64,000 nucleotides of DNA from Neorhizobium galegae (GTDB taxonomy: Bacteria > Pseudomonadota > Alphaproteobacteria > Rhizobiales > Rhizobiaceae), in contig NZ_CP090095.1 in assembly GCF_021391675.1 (NCBI RefSeq), positions 1,121,501-1,185,500 of the forward strand, written 5' to 3'. Made by a program: the position numbers and the translations under genes. Below, piece after piece: positions 50,502 to 58,722 of this stretch. Every line of letters begins with the position of its first letter. Position 1 is the first letter of the stretch. The notes below the pieces were generated by a model. The model was given only the letters and a program-made list of their open reading frames with translations. It ran no database searches and had not been told where the DNA came from.

Positions 50502-50637
50502 GTCCTCCTTTCAAAGGACAAATTGAGATGAACCCCGACAGTCGAAGTTCGACGTCATCATACCGACCCGTCTCTGCGGGGCTCTAGTCCTTCTTGAAGG
50601 ATGCGCGCTCCGAAGGGACCGATGGTCCGAAAAGGAG
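50502..50637 (+). promoter_or_regulatory. corA leader with alternative pairing of an anti-Shine-Dalgarno
   Basis: CTCCTTT (50505-50511) can pair locally with AAAGGA (50513-50518), the ribosome-binding site of a leader ORF, or with AAAGGAG (50631-50637), the ribosome-binding site of corA; the two pairings exclude each other. Two further hairpins lie between, TCCTT-CTTG-AAGGA (50588-50601) and GGACC-GAT-GGTCC (50616-50628). Translation of the leader ORF could thus decide whether the corA site is open. This is inferred from base complementarity only. Confidence 0.45.
50528..50587 (+). CDS. Possible 19-residue leader peptide upstream of corA
   Basis: ATG to TAG encodes MNPDSRSSTSSYRPVSAGL, serine-rich with proline and arginine. 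AAAGGA lies 9 bases upstream. Leader peptides of the proline or charged type control Mg2+ transporter genes in enterobacteria (mgtL, corL), although no sequence similarity to those is claimed. Codon bias is not informative at this length. It ends 55 bases before corA. Confidence 0.4.
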   Translation: MNPDSRSSTSSYRPVSAGL

Positions 50638-50642
50638 CCGCC

Positions 50643-51686
50643 ATGCTGCGCATCCATGCCTACGACCTTGATCGCCTCGTCGCAGTCGCTTCCGACATGC
50701 CCGCTCTTGCCGCAGCGCCGGTAACATCCGACCTGTCGGAACCGGTCACGCCCGCGCCCGCAACGCCCGCAGTCGTCTGGTACGACCTTGTCAGCCCCAC
50801 TTCGGAAGAAGAGCGCATCGTCGGCGAGCGTCTCGGCATCACCGTGCCGACCATGGACGAGATGGAGGATATCGAACTCTCCGCCCGCCTCTACCAGGAG
50901 GACGGCGCCGAGTTCATGACCATGACGGTGCTGACCAGGCCCGATGCCGGCACGCCGCGAAAGGTTCCCGTCACCTTCATCGTCAAGGGCCAGGTCCTGG
51001 TCACCGTCCGTTATGCCGAGCCGCGCCCCTTCGATGCCTTCATGGCGCGCGCCCGCAAGCCGAACGGTGCCGGCCTGCATTGCGGTTACGGCGAGCTGAT
51101 CATGACCGGACTGATCGAGGCGATCATCGACCGCATGGCCGATACGCTGGAACGGCTCGGCACCGAGATCGACCAGATTTCCCAGGAAGTCTTTTCGACC
51201 AAGGCCGCCAAGGCCAACAAGAAGACCCGCGACCTGCAGGACCTCATCCGCGAGGTCGGCCAGAAGGGCGAGTTCATCACCGTGGTGCGCGAAAGCCTCG
51301 TCAGCGTCTCGCGGGTGGTCGCCTATTATGCGGCCCTCGATGGCGTCGACCGCAAGCTGTCGAAGGAACTGCGCCAGCGCCTGAAACTGCTGCAGCGGGA
51401 CGCCACCTCGCTCGGCGATCACTCGGCCTTCCTGTCCGGCAAGATCAATTTCCTGCTGGATGCGACGCTGGGGCTGATCAATCTCGAGCAGAACCAGATC
51501 ATCAAGATCTTCTCGGTCGCCTCGGTCGTCTTCCTGCCCCCGACCCTGGTCGCCTCGATTTACGGCATGAACTTCGCCAATCAGCCGGAGCTGCAATGGC
51601 ACTACGGCTACCACATGGCGATCGCCATGATGATCGTCTCGATGGCCATGCCGTATATGTATTTCAAGCGGAGAGGCTGGCTTTAA
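50643..51686 (+). CDS. corA: CorA-type magnesium (metal-ion) transporter
   Basis: 347 residues from MLRIHAYDLDRLVAVASDMP; AAAAGGAG precedes this ATG, while 14 in-frame codons upstream lie in the leader. A large cytosolic N-terminal funnel domain (about 1-285) precedes two C-terminal membrane helices; the pore signature YGMNF is at the end of the first (ASVVFLPPTLVASIYGMNF), and the protein ends MYFKRRGWL. It should conduct Mg2+ (or Co2+, Ni2+) across the inner membrane as a pentamer. The leader upstream suggests post-transcriptional control. Confidence 0.93.
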   Translation: MLRIHAYDLDRLVAVASDMPALAAAPVTSDLSEPVTPAPATPAVVWYDLVSPTSEEERIVGERLGITVPTMDEMEDIELSARLYQEDGAEFMTMTVLTRPDAGTPRKVPVTFIVKGQVLVTVRYAEPRPFDAFMARARKPNGAGLHCGYGELIMTGLIEAIIDRMADTLERLGTEIDQISQEVFSTKAAKANKKTRDLQDLIREVGQKGEFITVVRESLVSVSRVVAYYAALDGVDRKLSKELRQRLKLLQRDATSLGDHSAFLSGKINFLLDATLGLINLEQNQIIKIFSVASVVFLPPTLVASIYGMNFANQPELQWHYGYHMAIAMMIVSMAMPYMYFKRRGWL

Positions 51687-51736
51687 ACAACAAGGAAGGC
51701 CTCCCGTTTTCTCGCGGAGGCCGCGGCTTGCTCCCT

Positions 51737-51931
51737 CTTCTCCCCAGCGGGGAGAAGTGCCGAGCATAAGCGAGGCGATGAGGGGGATGAGGAGCGGTCC
51801 GGCGAAGCCGGAGCAATCGATCCTCTGGATCGATTGCAGCGACGAACACGCGAACCGTAATGTTGAGCCAGAATGTGGCTTCGCCCCCCTCATCCGGCCC
51901 TTCGGGCCACCTTCTCCCCGCTGGGGAGAAG
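51737..51931. repeat. Second type of inverted-repeat mosaic element
   Basis: CTTCTCCCCAGCGGGGAGAAG at the left end and its near-copy CTTCTCCCCGCTGGGGAGAAG at the right end are each palindromes, about 150 bases apart. Between them are GAGGGGGATGAGGAGCGG, inverted as CCCCCCTCATCCGGCCC, and a perfect 10-bp hairpin CAATCGATCC-TCT-GGATCGATTG (51814-51836). It is a different family from the RIME-like copies but of the same kind, and it fills the gap between corA and the aldo/keto reductase gene. It may terminate both convergent transcripts. Confidence 0.85.
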
Positions 51932-51938
51932 ATAATCC

Positions 51939-52766
51939 TCAAACATCCCATTCCGGGGCCAGGTGCCCCGGATTGACGATGCGGCCGGTCGGCTTGGCGA
52001 GCTTGTGGATCGCCTGCATTTCTTCCTCCGAAAGCGCGAAATCGAACACGTCGAAGTTTTCTGGCAGACGCGAAACGGTTGCGGTCTTGGAAAGCGCGAT
52101 GACGTCCTTCTGCTGGATCGCCCAGCGCAATGTCACCTGCGCGGCCGTCTTGCCGTACTTGGCGCCGATATCCTTCAGCACCGCGTCGCCCGGCACCGCA
52201 CCGTTCGCCATCAGGTAATAGGACGTCAGCGACATGCCATGTTTGCGCACCTCGCCCAGAACTTTGGTCTGGTCGAGATAGGGATGGTATTCCACCTGGT
52301 TGGTGGCAAGCGGCGCGTCGGAAAGCTTTACCGCTTCGGCGATCAGCGCGGCGGAAAAATTGGAGACGCCGATATTCTTCACCTTGCCGGCTTTTTTGAG
52401 CGCGTTCAGCGCGCCCATGCGGTCGGCGAGCGGCATTTCGCTCTGCGGCCAATGGAGGAGCAGCAGGTCGACATAGTCTGTCTTCAGCTTGGCCAGGCTC
52501 TCGTCGACCGAGGCGATGAAGGCGTCATGCCCGACGCGGTCGACCCAGACCTTGGTGGTGAGAAAGATGTCGGCGCGCGGGATGCCGGATTTGGACAGCA
52601 CGTCGCCGACGGCCGCCTCGTTCTTGTAGATCTGCGCGGTATCGACATGCCGGAAGCCGAGCTTCAGGGCTTCCGGCAGCACGCGGGCGACGTCTTCGTC
52701 GGGCATGCGGAACGTGCCGAAGCCGAGGGCGGGAATATTGGCGCCGTTGGCGCTGACTGTGAACAT
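51939..52766 (-). CDS. Aldo/keto reductase (2,5-diketo-gluconate reductase-like)
   Basis: 275 residues of TIM-barrel AKR with the catalytic tetrad D42, Y47, K72 and H105 (HVDTAQIYKNE, TTKVW, LLLHWP). The NADPH-site stretch ALSKTATVSRLPENFDVFDF is present. It reduces aldehydes or ketones; the closest named group is 2,5-diketo-D-gluconate reductase, but substrate cannot be told. It is followed on the same strand order by another AKR and an MFS transporter upstream, possibly one transcript with gaps of about 100 bases and 25 bases. Confidence 0.9.
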   Translation of the reverse strand: MFTVSANGANIPALGFGTFRMPDEDVARVLPEALKLGFRHVDTAQIYKNEAAVGDVLSKSGIPRADIFLTTKVWVDRVGHDAFIASVDESLAKLKTDYVDLLLLHWPQSEMPLADRMGALNALKKAGKVKNIGVSNFSAALIAEAVKLSDAPLATNQVEYHPYLDQTKVLGEVRKHGMSLTSYYLMANGAVPGDAVLKDIGAKYGKTAAQVTLRWAIQQKDVIALSKTATVSRLPENFDVFDFALSEEEMQAIHKLAKPTGRIVNPGHLAPEWDV

Positions 52767-52870
52767 ATTGAACTCCTATGGGAAAGCCCGGCAAACGGCC
52801 GGGCCAAATGAGGCCCGTATTACATGGACCGATTCTGTGACGGATCAACCACCCGAGTTTTCGGGTAACG

Positions 52871-53908
52871 TCAGCCGGCGATGGGCGGGTTGAGGCGGGC
52901 AAAACCCTCCTGTCGCCGATAGGGGAAATGCGGATAGGGGGCGGTCACGACGCTGGCCGCATCGAGCCTGCCGATCTGCTCTGTCGTCAGCGACCAGCCG
53001 ACCGAACCGAGATTCTGGCGAAGCTGCTCCTCGTTGCGGGCGCCTACGATCACCGAGGAAACCGTCGGCCGGCTGGTCAGCCAGTTGATCGCCACCTGCG
53101 GCACGCTTTTGCCGGTTTCGTCCGCCACCCCCTGCAGCGCATCGACCACCCGGTAGAGCAGCTCGTCTTCGACAGGCGGGCCGAAATCCGCCGTCTCATG
53201 CAGGCGGCTGCCCTCCGGAAGCGGCTTGCCGCGGCTGATCTTGCCGGTGAGGCGACCCCAGCCGAGCGGGCTCCAGACCAGCGCGCCGAGCCCCTGGTCC
53301 TTGCCCAATGGCATCAGGTCCCATTCGTAGTCGCGGCCGACCAGTGAATAATAGACCTGGTTCGCCACATAGCGGGTCTGCCCATGCTTTTCGGCGGCGG
53401 CGAGCGACTTCATGATCTGCCAGCCGGAGAAGTTGGAAACGCCGATATACCGCAGCTTGCCGTCCTTGACGAGCTGGTCGAGCGTCGAGACGACCTCTTC
53501 CACCGGGGTCGAGGCATCGAAGGCATGCAGCTGGAAGATGTCGATATGGTCGGTGCCGAGCCGTTTTAGCGCAGCATCCACCGCGCGGATCAGGCGGGAG
53601 CGGGAGGAGCCCCAGTCGTTCGGCCCGTCGCCGGTCGGCAGGCTGGCCTTGGTGGAGATCAGCACTTGGTCGCGCCGGCCCTTGATCGCCTGGCCGAGCA
53701 CTTCCTCCGAAGCGCCGTTCGAATAGACGTCGGCGGTATCGAACAGGTTGACGCCGGCCTCCAGGCAGATATCGACGAGGCGGCGAGCCTCTTCGACATC
53801 GGTCGTGCCCCAGTGGCTGAACAGCGGGCCGGAGCCGCCGAACGTTCCGGCTCCGAAGCTTAAGACCGGCACTCTGAGGCCGGATTGTCCGAGATTGCGG
53901 TATTCCAT
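52871..53908 (-). CDS. Aldo/keto reductase (YajO/Tas-like)
   Basis: 345 residues of the larger potassium-channel-beta-like AKR group: D57 and Y62 in LFDTADVYSNGASEE, K87 in STKAS, and the histidine in IFQLHAFDAST. It is longer than the neighbour and not its close paralogue. Substrates are unknown aldehydes or ketones, with NADPH as donor. It starts 25 bases after the stop of the MFS gene and so probably shares a transcript with it. Confidence 0.9.
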   Translation of the reverse strand: MEYRNLGQSGLRVPVLSFGAGTFGGSGPLFSHWGTTDVEEARRLVDICLEAGVNLFDTADVYSNGASEEVLGQAIKGRRDQVLISTKASLPTGDGPNDWGSSRSRLIRAVDAALKRLGTDHIDIFQLHAFDASTPVEEVVSTLDQLVKDGKLRYIGVSNFSGWQIMKSLAAAEKHGQTRYVANQVYYSLVGRDYEWDLMPLGKDQGLGALVWSPLGWGRLTGKISRGKPLPEGSRLHETADFGPPVEDELLYRVVDALQGVADETGKSVPQVAINWLTSRPTVSSVIVGARNEEQLRQNLGSVGWSLTTEQIGRLDAASVVTAPYPHFPYRRQEGFARLNPPIAG

Positions 53909-53932
53909 GGTCGTGATCCTTCGGTGTGTCGG

Positions 53933-55129
53933 TTATTCGGCCGGGCAGGAGAGGGCGGGTGCGCCGCTGACGGCGGTCTCGCGCCTGTCCAGCCGGATGG
54001 CGAAGAGGGCGACGGCAAGCGCCGCGAGCGGCACCAGGCCGGCGATCAGGGTGACCGAGCCAAGACCGGGGCCATGGTCGATGACCGCGCCGCCGAGCCA
54101 GGCGCCGATCGCATTGCCGAGGTTGAAGGCGGCGATGTTGAACGACGAGGCAAGCCCCTGGCCGGCACCTTCTGCCTTCTGCAGTACCCAGATCTGCAGC
54201 GGCGAGACGGTGGCGAACGCTGCGGCGCCGAACAGGCCGATGGCGATGACGGCAAGCACCGGCTGGTGGATCGCAGCCGTCAGCAACAGCAGCACGGCCG
54301 AGAGGGCAACGAGGCTGGCGACGATGGTCGGCACCAGATGGCGGTCGGCCAGCCAGCCGCCGGCCAGGTTGCCGATCACCAGGCCGCCGCCGAAGACGAG
54401 CAGGATCGGCGAAACGGCGGCTTCCGAAAAGCCGGTGATCTGCGTGAGGATCGGGGCGATATAGGTGAAGCCAGCAAACACGCCGACCCAGCTCAGCACG
54501 GTGATCAAGAGCCCAAGCAGAACCGGGCGGCGGCCGAGCACGGCAAGCGCACCCTGCGCGCTTTCCTCCGAATTGTCCGCGGCCTTGTCCTTTGGAACGA
54601 ACAGCGCGATGACGGCGAGAGCCACGAGACCGATCACCGTCACGGCAAAGAAGGTCGAGCGCCAGCCATAGGCCTGACCGAGCCAGGTGCCGAAGGGCAC
54701 GCCGAGAATGTTGGCGACGGTGAGGCCGGTGAACATGATGGCGATGGCGGAAGCCTTCTTGTACGGGGCGACGAGGCTGGTGGCGACCACCGAGCCGACG
54801 CCGAAGAAAGAGGCATGCGCGAATGCGGTCAACACCCGGGCCGCCATCAGCGTCCAGTAGTCGGGCGCCAGCGCACAGGCGAGGTTGCCGATGGTGAACA
54901 CCACCATCAGGCTCATCAGCAGGGTCTTGCGCGACCATCTGCCGGTCAGCATGCCGAGAACGGGCGCGCCGACGACGACGCCGAGCGCGTAACCGGAGAT
55001 CAGAAGGCCGGCGGCCGAGATCGATACGCCGAGATCTTTGCTGACGTCGATCAGCAGGCCCATGATGACGAATTCAGTGACCCCGATGCCGAAGGCACCG
55101 GCCGTCAGGGCGTAGAGAGCGAGAGGCAT
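53933..55129 (-). CDS. MFS transporter, DHA1 (12-helix, AraJ/Cmx-like)
   Basis: 398 residues with about 12 membrane helices. Typical stretches are FGIGVTEFVIMGLLIDVSKD in helix 1, GYALGVVVGAPVLGMLTGRW, and ARVLTAFAHASFFGVGSVVA. This is the AraJ/YdhP/chloramphenicol-type group that exports sugars or drugs. It heads a probable operon with the two aldo/keto reductase genes and is divergent from a LysR gene across a repeat element. Confidence 0.9.
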   Translation of the reverse strand: MPLALYALTAGAFGIGVTEFVIMGLLIDVSKDLGVSISAAGLLISGYALGVVVGAPVLGMLTGRWSRKTLLMSLMVVFTIGNLACALAPDYWTLMAARVLTAFAHASFFGVGSVVATSLVAPYKKASAIAIMFTGLTVANILGVPFGTWLGQAYGWRSTFFAVTVIGLVALAVIALFVPKDKAADNSEESAQGALAVLGRRPVLLGLLITVLSWVGVFAGFTYIAPILTQITGFSEAAVSPILLVFGGGLVIGNLAGGWLADRHLVPTIVASLVALSAVLLLLTAAIHQPVLAVIAIGLFGAAAFATVSPLQIWVLQKAEGAGQGLASSFNIAAFNLGNAIGAWLGGAVIDHGPGLGSVTLIAGLVPLAALAVALFAIRLDRRETAVSGAPALSCPAE

Positions 55130-55275
55130 TGGTTGGGTCCTTGTCCTTGGGAGGAAGGAATTGGTGGTTGATGCACCGCAATATCGTCACCTCGGACTTG
55201 CGTGTGTAGCCGCATAAGCGGATAATCATTTGTGAATTGAAGTCACAAGTGATGGTTGATGTTCGAGCAAGACCG

Positions 55276-55466
55276 CCCCCCTCTGGCCTGCCGGCCATCT
55301 CCCCCACAGGTGGGGAGATCAGCCGGGCGCCTGCTCACCGCTCTACATTCGACGTCTTATGCTGCGCCTTCCGACTGAGGTGCACGACGCTTGTTTGGAA
55401 GCGACTGTCGCGCGACTTGTGATCTCCCCACCCGTGGGGGAGATGGCCGGCAGGCCAGAGGGGGGC
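55276..55466. repeat. RIME-like inverted-repeat element, copy 4 (GGCC subtype)
   Basis: Inverted 46-base arms with the GGCC-TGCC-GGCC inner hairpin, as in copy 1, flank about 100 bases. It occupies most of the 381-base gap between the divergent MFS and LysR genes, where no ORF is supported. The promoters of both genes must lie outside or at its edges. Confidence 0.85.
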
Positions 55467-55510
55467 GCCGCGGCACAACCGAAATGATCGAAATCTGAAA
55501 GCGAGCCCAA

Positions 55511-56404
55511 ATGGACAACCGAGCCGGAGAAATGGAAGTCTTTGCCCTGGCAGCCGAGCTGAAGAGCTTTTCCGCCGCCGGCCGCAAGCTAAAGCTCTCC
55601 CCGTCCGCCGTCAGCAAGCTAGTCACCCGCCTGGAGGACCGGCTCGGCACCCGCCTGGTGGTCCGTTCCACCCGCATGCTGCAGCTGACGCCGGAGGGCG
55701 AGACCTATCTGGCGCGGGCACAGCGCATCCTTGCCGAGATCGCGGATACGGAGGAGATGGTTTCCGGCGGCGGCCGGACGCTGCCGCGCGGGCCGCTGTC
55801 GATCAACGCTTCGGTCGGTTTCGGAGAACGGTATGTCCTGCCGCTCACCTGCGAATTCCAGCAGCTCTTCCCGGATGTGCAGCTCGATATCACGCTGACC
55901 GACGACACCGTCGACCTCATCCGAGAGCGGGTGGATATCGCCATCCGCCACGGGCCGATGCGCAACTCGTCGCTGATGGCGCGAAAGCTTGGCGAGAGCC
56001 GCCAGGTGGTGATCGCCTCGCCGGGTTATCTGGAGCGTCACGGTGTCCCGAAGACGCCGGCCGAGCTGATCCATCACAACTGCATCAATTTCAATTTCCG
56101 GCGGTCGGTCGAAGGCTGGCCTTTTCGTGATCCGAAAACCGGCAGCCGGGAGCTGTTGCCGGTTTCCGGAAACCTGAAGGCGAGCAACGGCTCGATCATC
56201 CGGCAGTTCTGCCTGGATCACCTCGGCATCGGCCGGGTCGGGCGTTTCCATGTGGAGCCGGATATCGAGGCCGGCCGGCTGATGCCGGTTCTGGAGGATT
56301 TCAACCCTGAGGACATCGAGGAAATCCATGCGGTCTATGCCGGCCACGAGCACCTCGCCCTGCGCATCCGCACCTATATAGATTTCCTCGCGGCGCGGCT
56401 TTGA
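55511..56404 (+). CDS. LysR-family transcriptional regulator
   Basis: 297 residues with the N-terminal helix-turn-helix (MEVFALAAELKSFSAAGRKL, LSPSAVSKLVTRLEDRLGTR, LVVRSTRMLQLTPEGETYL) and a periplasmic-binding-protein-like effector domain (about 90-297, IVIASPGYLERHGVPKTPAEL, FNPEDIEEIHAVYAGHEHL). It belongs to the CrgA/DmlR-like group. It is divergent from the MFS-AKR-AKR operon, which is its likely target. The frame is intact, unlike the LysR gene at 19449. Confidence 0.92.
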   Translation: MDNRAGEMEVFALAAELKSFSAAGRKLKLSPSAVSKLVTRLEDRLGTRLVVRSTRMLQLTPEGETYLARAQRILAEIADTEEMVSGGGRTLPRGPLSINASVGFGERYVLPLTCEFQQLFPDVQLDITLTDDTVDLIRERVDIAIRHGPMRNSSLMARKLGESRQVVIASPGYLERHGVPKTPAELIHHNCINFNFRRSVEGWPFRDPKTGSRELLPVSGNLKASNGSIIRQFCLDHLGIGRVGRFHVEPDIEAGRLMPVLEDFNPEDIEEIHAVYAGHEHLALRIRTYIDFLAARL

Positions 56405-56564
56405 CGCATATCGCGCAAAGGGCGCAGCGCCACCGGGTAACCATAAGTCGAACAAAGACCTTAATCCCGATCGTTCTGATCGGGAAAAGTGTCTTCTATG
56501 CCACAGATTCGCCTTGCTTTAGCCGATTTCCCTACCCAAATCCTGGGTTCAGGAGAATCCCGGC

Positions 56565-56900
56565 ATGAGTGACCAACTGAACGACATCATCGCCCGTCTG
56601 CGGGCGGAGGTAATCGCCGATTCGTCGGAGTACCCACACTTGAACGTGCCGCTGGAAGACCTGCGGCTCATCGTCCAGAGCTTCGAAATCCTTCATGCGG
56701 AGAAGGAAGCGCTGCGCCGCCGCGTGGAACAGCACGCGGAAGTCGTAGAAGCCGTCGAAGTCTTTATTGCAGCTTACCGCGATAAATATAAGAACTATGG
56801 CAACGGCGGCGTTCGTCCCAGCGCCGTGCTTCGCCGCGAGGTACGGATGATCTGGGCTGCCATGAACGGCCACGTCCTGGCGACCGAGAGCACGTTCTGA
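56565..56900 (+). CDS. Conserved-looking hypothetical helical protein
   Basis: 111 residues, mainly helical and charged: DIIARLRAEVIADSSEYPHL, then PLEDLRLIVQSFEILHAEKE and RRRVEQHAEVVEAVEVFIAA, a possible coiled coil at about 45-75. No signal or membrane segment. AGGAG precedes the ATG, and codon use looks like that of neighbouring genes. No family is recognised, though small coiled-coil proteins of this kind often accompany phage-like or regulatory loci. It stands alone. Confidence 0.65.
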   Translation: MSDQLNDIIARLRAEVIADSSEYPHLNVPLEDLRLIVQSFEILHAEKEALRRRVEQHAEVVEAVEVFIAAYRDKYKNYGNGGVRPSAVLRREVRMIWAAMNGHVLATESTF

Positions 56901-56954
56901 CCGTTCCGGGGCAGCTGGGCCGGGTCGGTACCCGGATAGACGGGCCGCCGGCCT

Positions 56955-57614
56955 TCAGTCCCTGTCCGGAGCGCCGAGCGGGAAGAACGCGCGATAGGGC
57001 CGGGCCTCGTCCACCGCGCGCGCAAAAGACGGCCGGGCGAGCAATCGGCTGCGATAGGCCCGCACATGGGCGAACTGCTCGCCGATCGGGTGAGTCCAGT
57101 CCGCATAGAAGAGGGCAGGGGCCGCGGCGCAATCGGCCAGGCTGAACGCATCGGCCGCCGCCCATTCCCGGCTCGACATCCGCTTGTCCAGCCAGCCATA
57201 GGCGGCATCCAGCATGCCGCGCGCTTCCTGCACGCCGTATGGATCGCGGTGCTCTTCCGGTCGGATGGCGTTGAAGACCACCTTCTGCTGCGGGGTGGAA
57301 ATGTAGTTGTCGAAGAAGCGGTCCATCATCCGCACATCGAGCGCCGCATCCGCATCGTCGGGGATCAACTTCACCGGGCCGGGATAATGCAGGCCGAGAT
57401 ATTCGATTACGATCGACGCTTCGAAGACCCGTTTCTCCCCGTCGAGCAGGATCGGAAAGCGCTTCACCGGCCACATGCTGCAGAGGTCTTCGTAGGCCGA
57501 AGGATCCTCCGGCCCGAGCATGCGGGTGTCGAACTCGGTGCCGTTCTCATAGAGCGCGGTCAGCACTTTCTGGCAGTAGGACGAGAACGGATGTGAATAC
57601 AGAACCGGACGCAT
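56955..57614 (-). CDS. Glutathione S-transferase family protein
   Basis: 219 residues from MRPVLYSHPFSSYCQKVLTA; 23 in-frame codons upstream run across the operator and are rejected. The N-terminal thioredoxin-like domain has the S-x-x-C form SSYCQKV and VFEASIVIEYLGLHYPGPV; the helical domain (about 95-215) has DAFSLADCAAAPALFYADW. Transcription is probably governed by the 25-bp palindrome 13 bases before the ATG, shared with the hydrolase remnant at 41989. It likely conjugates an electrophile. Confidence 0.88.
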   Translation of the reverse strand: MRPVLYSHPFSSYCQKVLTALYENGTEFDTRMLGPEDPSAYEDLCSMWPVKRFPILLDGEKRVFEASIVIEYLGLHYPGPVKLIPDDADAALDVRMMDRFFDNYISTPQQKVVFNAIRPEEHRDPYGVQEARGMLDAAYGWLDKRMSSREWAAADAFSLADCAAAPALFYADWTHPIGEQFAHVRAYRSRLLARPSFARAVDEARPYRAFFPLGAPDRD

Positions 57615-57627
57615 GACGGCCTCCCAT

Positions 57628-57689
57628 AACCGATTGCGAAGTGAAACTGGTTTATGGATAGTCTGGCTGATTGCCTTTTGCAATCGGTT
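57628..57689 (-). promoter_or_regulatory. Operator of the AACCRRTTGC type, locus 2
   Basis: On the minus strand, AACCAGTTTC, 5 bases, then GCAATCGGTT make a 25-bp imperfect palindrome (57628-57652) ending 13 bases before the GST ATG. A distal half-site AACCGATTGC is complementary to 57680-57689. Half-sites, 5-base centre, 26- to 27-base gap to the distal site and 13-base distance to the ATG all match locus 1 at 41915-41975. Confidence 0.6.
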
Positions 57690-57751
57690 TTATGTTGAGG
57701 CGATTTCGGACCTCTTCTGCCGAGATCGCCAGCCCCCTCTGCCCTCTCGGC

Positions 57752-58489
57752 TCAGGCCTCCACGGCGACGCCCTCCAGGCCGATCTTCTCCCGCATATGC
57801 ATCGCCCGGATTTCCTTCGCCACCATCTCCTGCAGCCGCCAGAGATTGCGGTCGTGGATGCCGAATTCGGCGAGATGCACGACGGTATTGTAGAGATATT
57901 CGGCACACGAGCCGCGATGCCCGCAGGCGCGCGCCAGAACCTTCGCGACCTCGTCGAGCGGCAGCAGCGGACGGACGATGCGCTTGCTGGTGCCGCCGAC
58001 CCAGAAGGTCAGCGCCCGCACGGTCTCGCCGGCCTGGGTCCGGACCGGCAGCCAGCGGAACGAGGTGAGGCTGTCGCGATGGCTGACCTCGCGGCGCAGC
58101 GCTTTTTCGATCTGGACGCGCTTGTCGTCGTCGGCGACCCGGTAGATCACCCCGTCGCAGCGGCCGCCGCGCGACAGCATCATCATCAGCCCCGGCTGGG
58201 CCGGCGAGCCGCGGCCGCGCTCGATCCGGAGCGAAAAGGAGCGATGCCAGCCGTAGGCGGCCGCCCGCTGGCAGGCGACGCTATCGAAGCCCGGCTTCCA
58301 GATCAGCGAGCCATAGGCGAACACCCAGAGCGGATCTTCGCCGATTTCCGCCGCCAGCCGATCGGCGATCTGGATGAAATCGTCGTCGGTCAGCGGCTCC
58401 CATGTGGCCGGCTGCCCGGGATCCACCTCCTCGCGAAAGCAAAGGTCGACCAGGTCCTGCGTCAGCGACAATGTGGATGGTTTCGGCAT
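57752..58489 (-). CDS. ChaC-type gamma-glutamylcyclotransferase
   Basis: 245 residues with the cyclotransferase signature VFAYGSLIWKPGFD (about 56-69), the strand GWHRSFSLRIERGRGS, the catalytic glutamate region SHRDSLTSFRWLPV (with RREVSHRD), and YLYNTVVHLAEFGI. ChaC enzymes cleave glutathione to 5-oxoproline and Cys-Gly. Position beside the GST gene, on the same strand with a 137-base gap containing the operator, fits a glutathione theme, but the two seem separately transcribed. Confidence 0.9.
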   Translation of the reverse strand: MPKPSTLSLTQDLVDLCFREEVDPGQPATWEPLTDDDFIQIADRLAAEIGEDPLWVFAYGSLIWKPGFDSVACQRAAAYGWHRSFSLRIERGRGSPAQPGLMMMLSRGGRCDGVIYRVADDDKRVQIEKALRREVSHRDSLTSFRWLPVRTQAGETVRALTFWVGGTSKRIVRPLLPLDEVAKVLARACGHRGSCAEYLYNTVVHLAEFGIHDRNLWRLQEMVAKEIRAMHMREKIGLEGVAVEA

Positions 58490-58722
58490 GGCTTCGAACG
58501 GCTTTTCGGGCAGGACGACGAAAACGGGAAGGGTCGAGAGTGCAAGCCGAACCGGCCCGAGTCAACCATTTTGCTGCGTTGCGGCTGCACGCCGGGTGCG
58601 CCAAGCTAGAGAACTACCGACGTCGCCGCGATACGAAAAGTCGACCTGGTGCCACGAAATGGTCACGGAACATTTCCAGCATGAACCTTTCTTGAAGGAC
58701 AGGCAGCCAAGGAGCGATGATC

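Noticed and set aside
50448..50642. A known Mg2+ riboswitch (ykoK or mgtA type) upstream of corA
   Set aside because: I could not match the conserved loops of those riboswitches; only a leader ORF and alternative pairing are supported.
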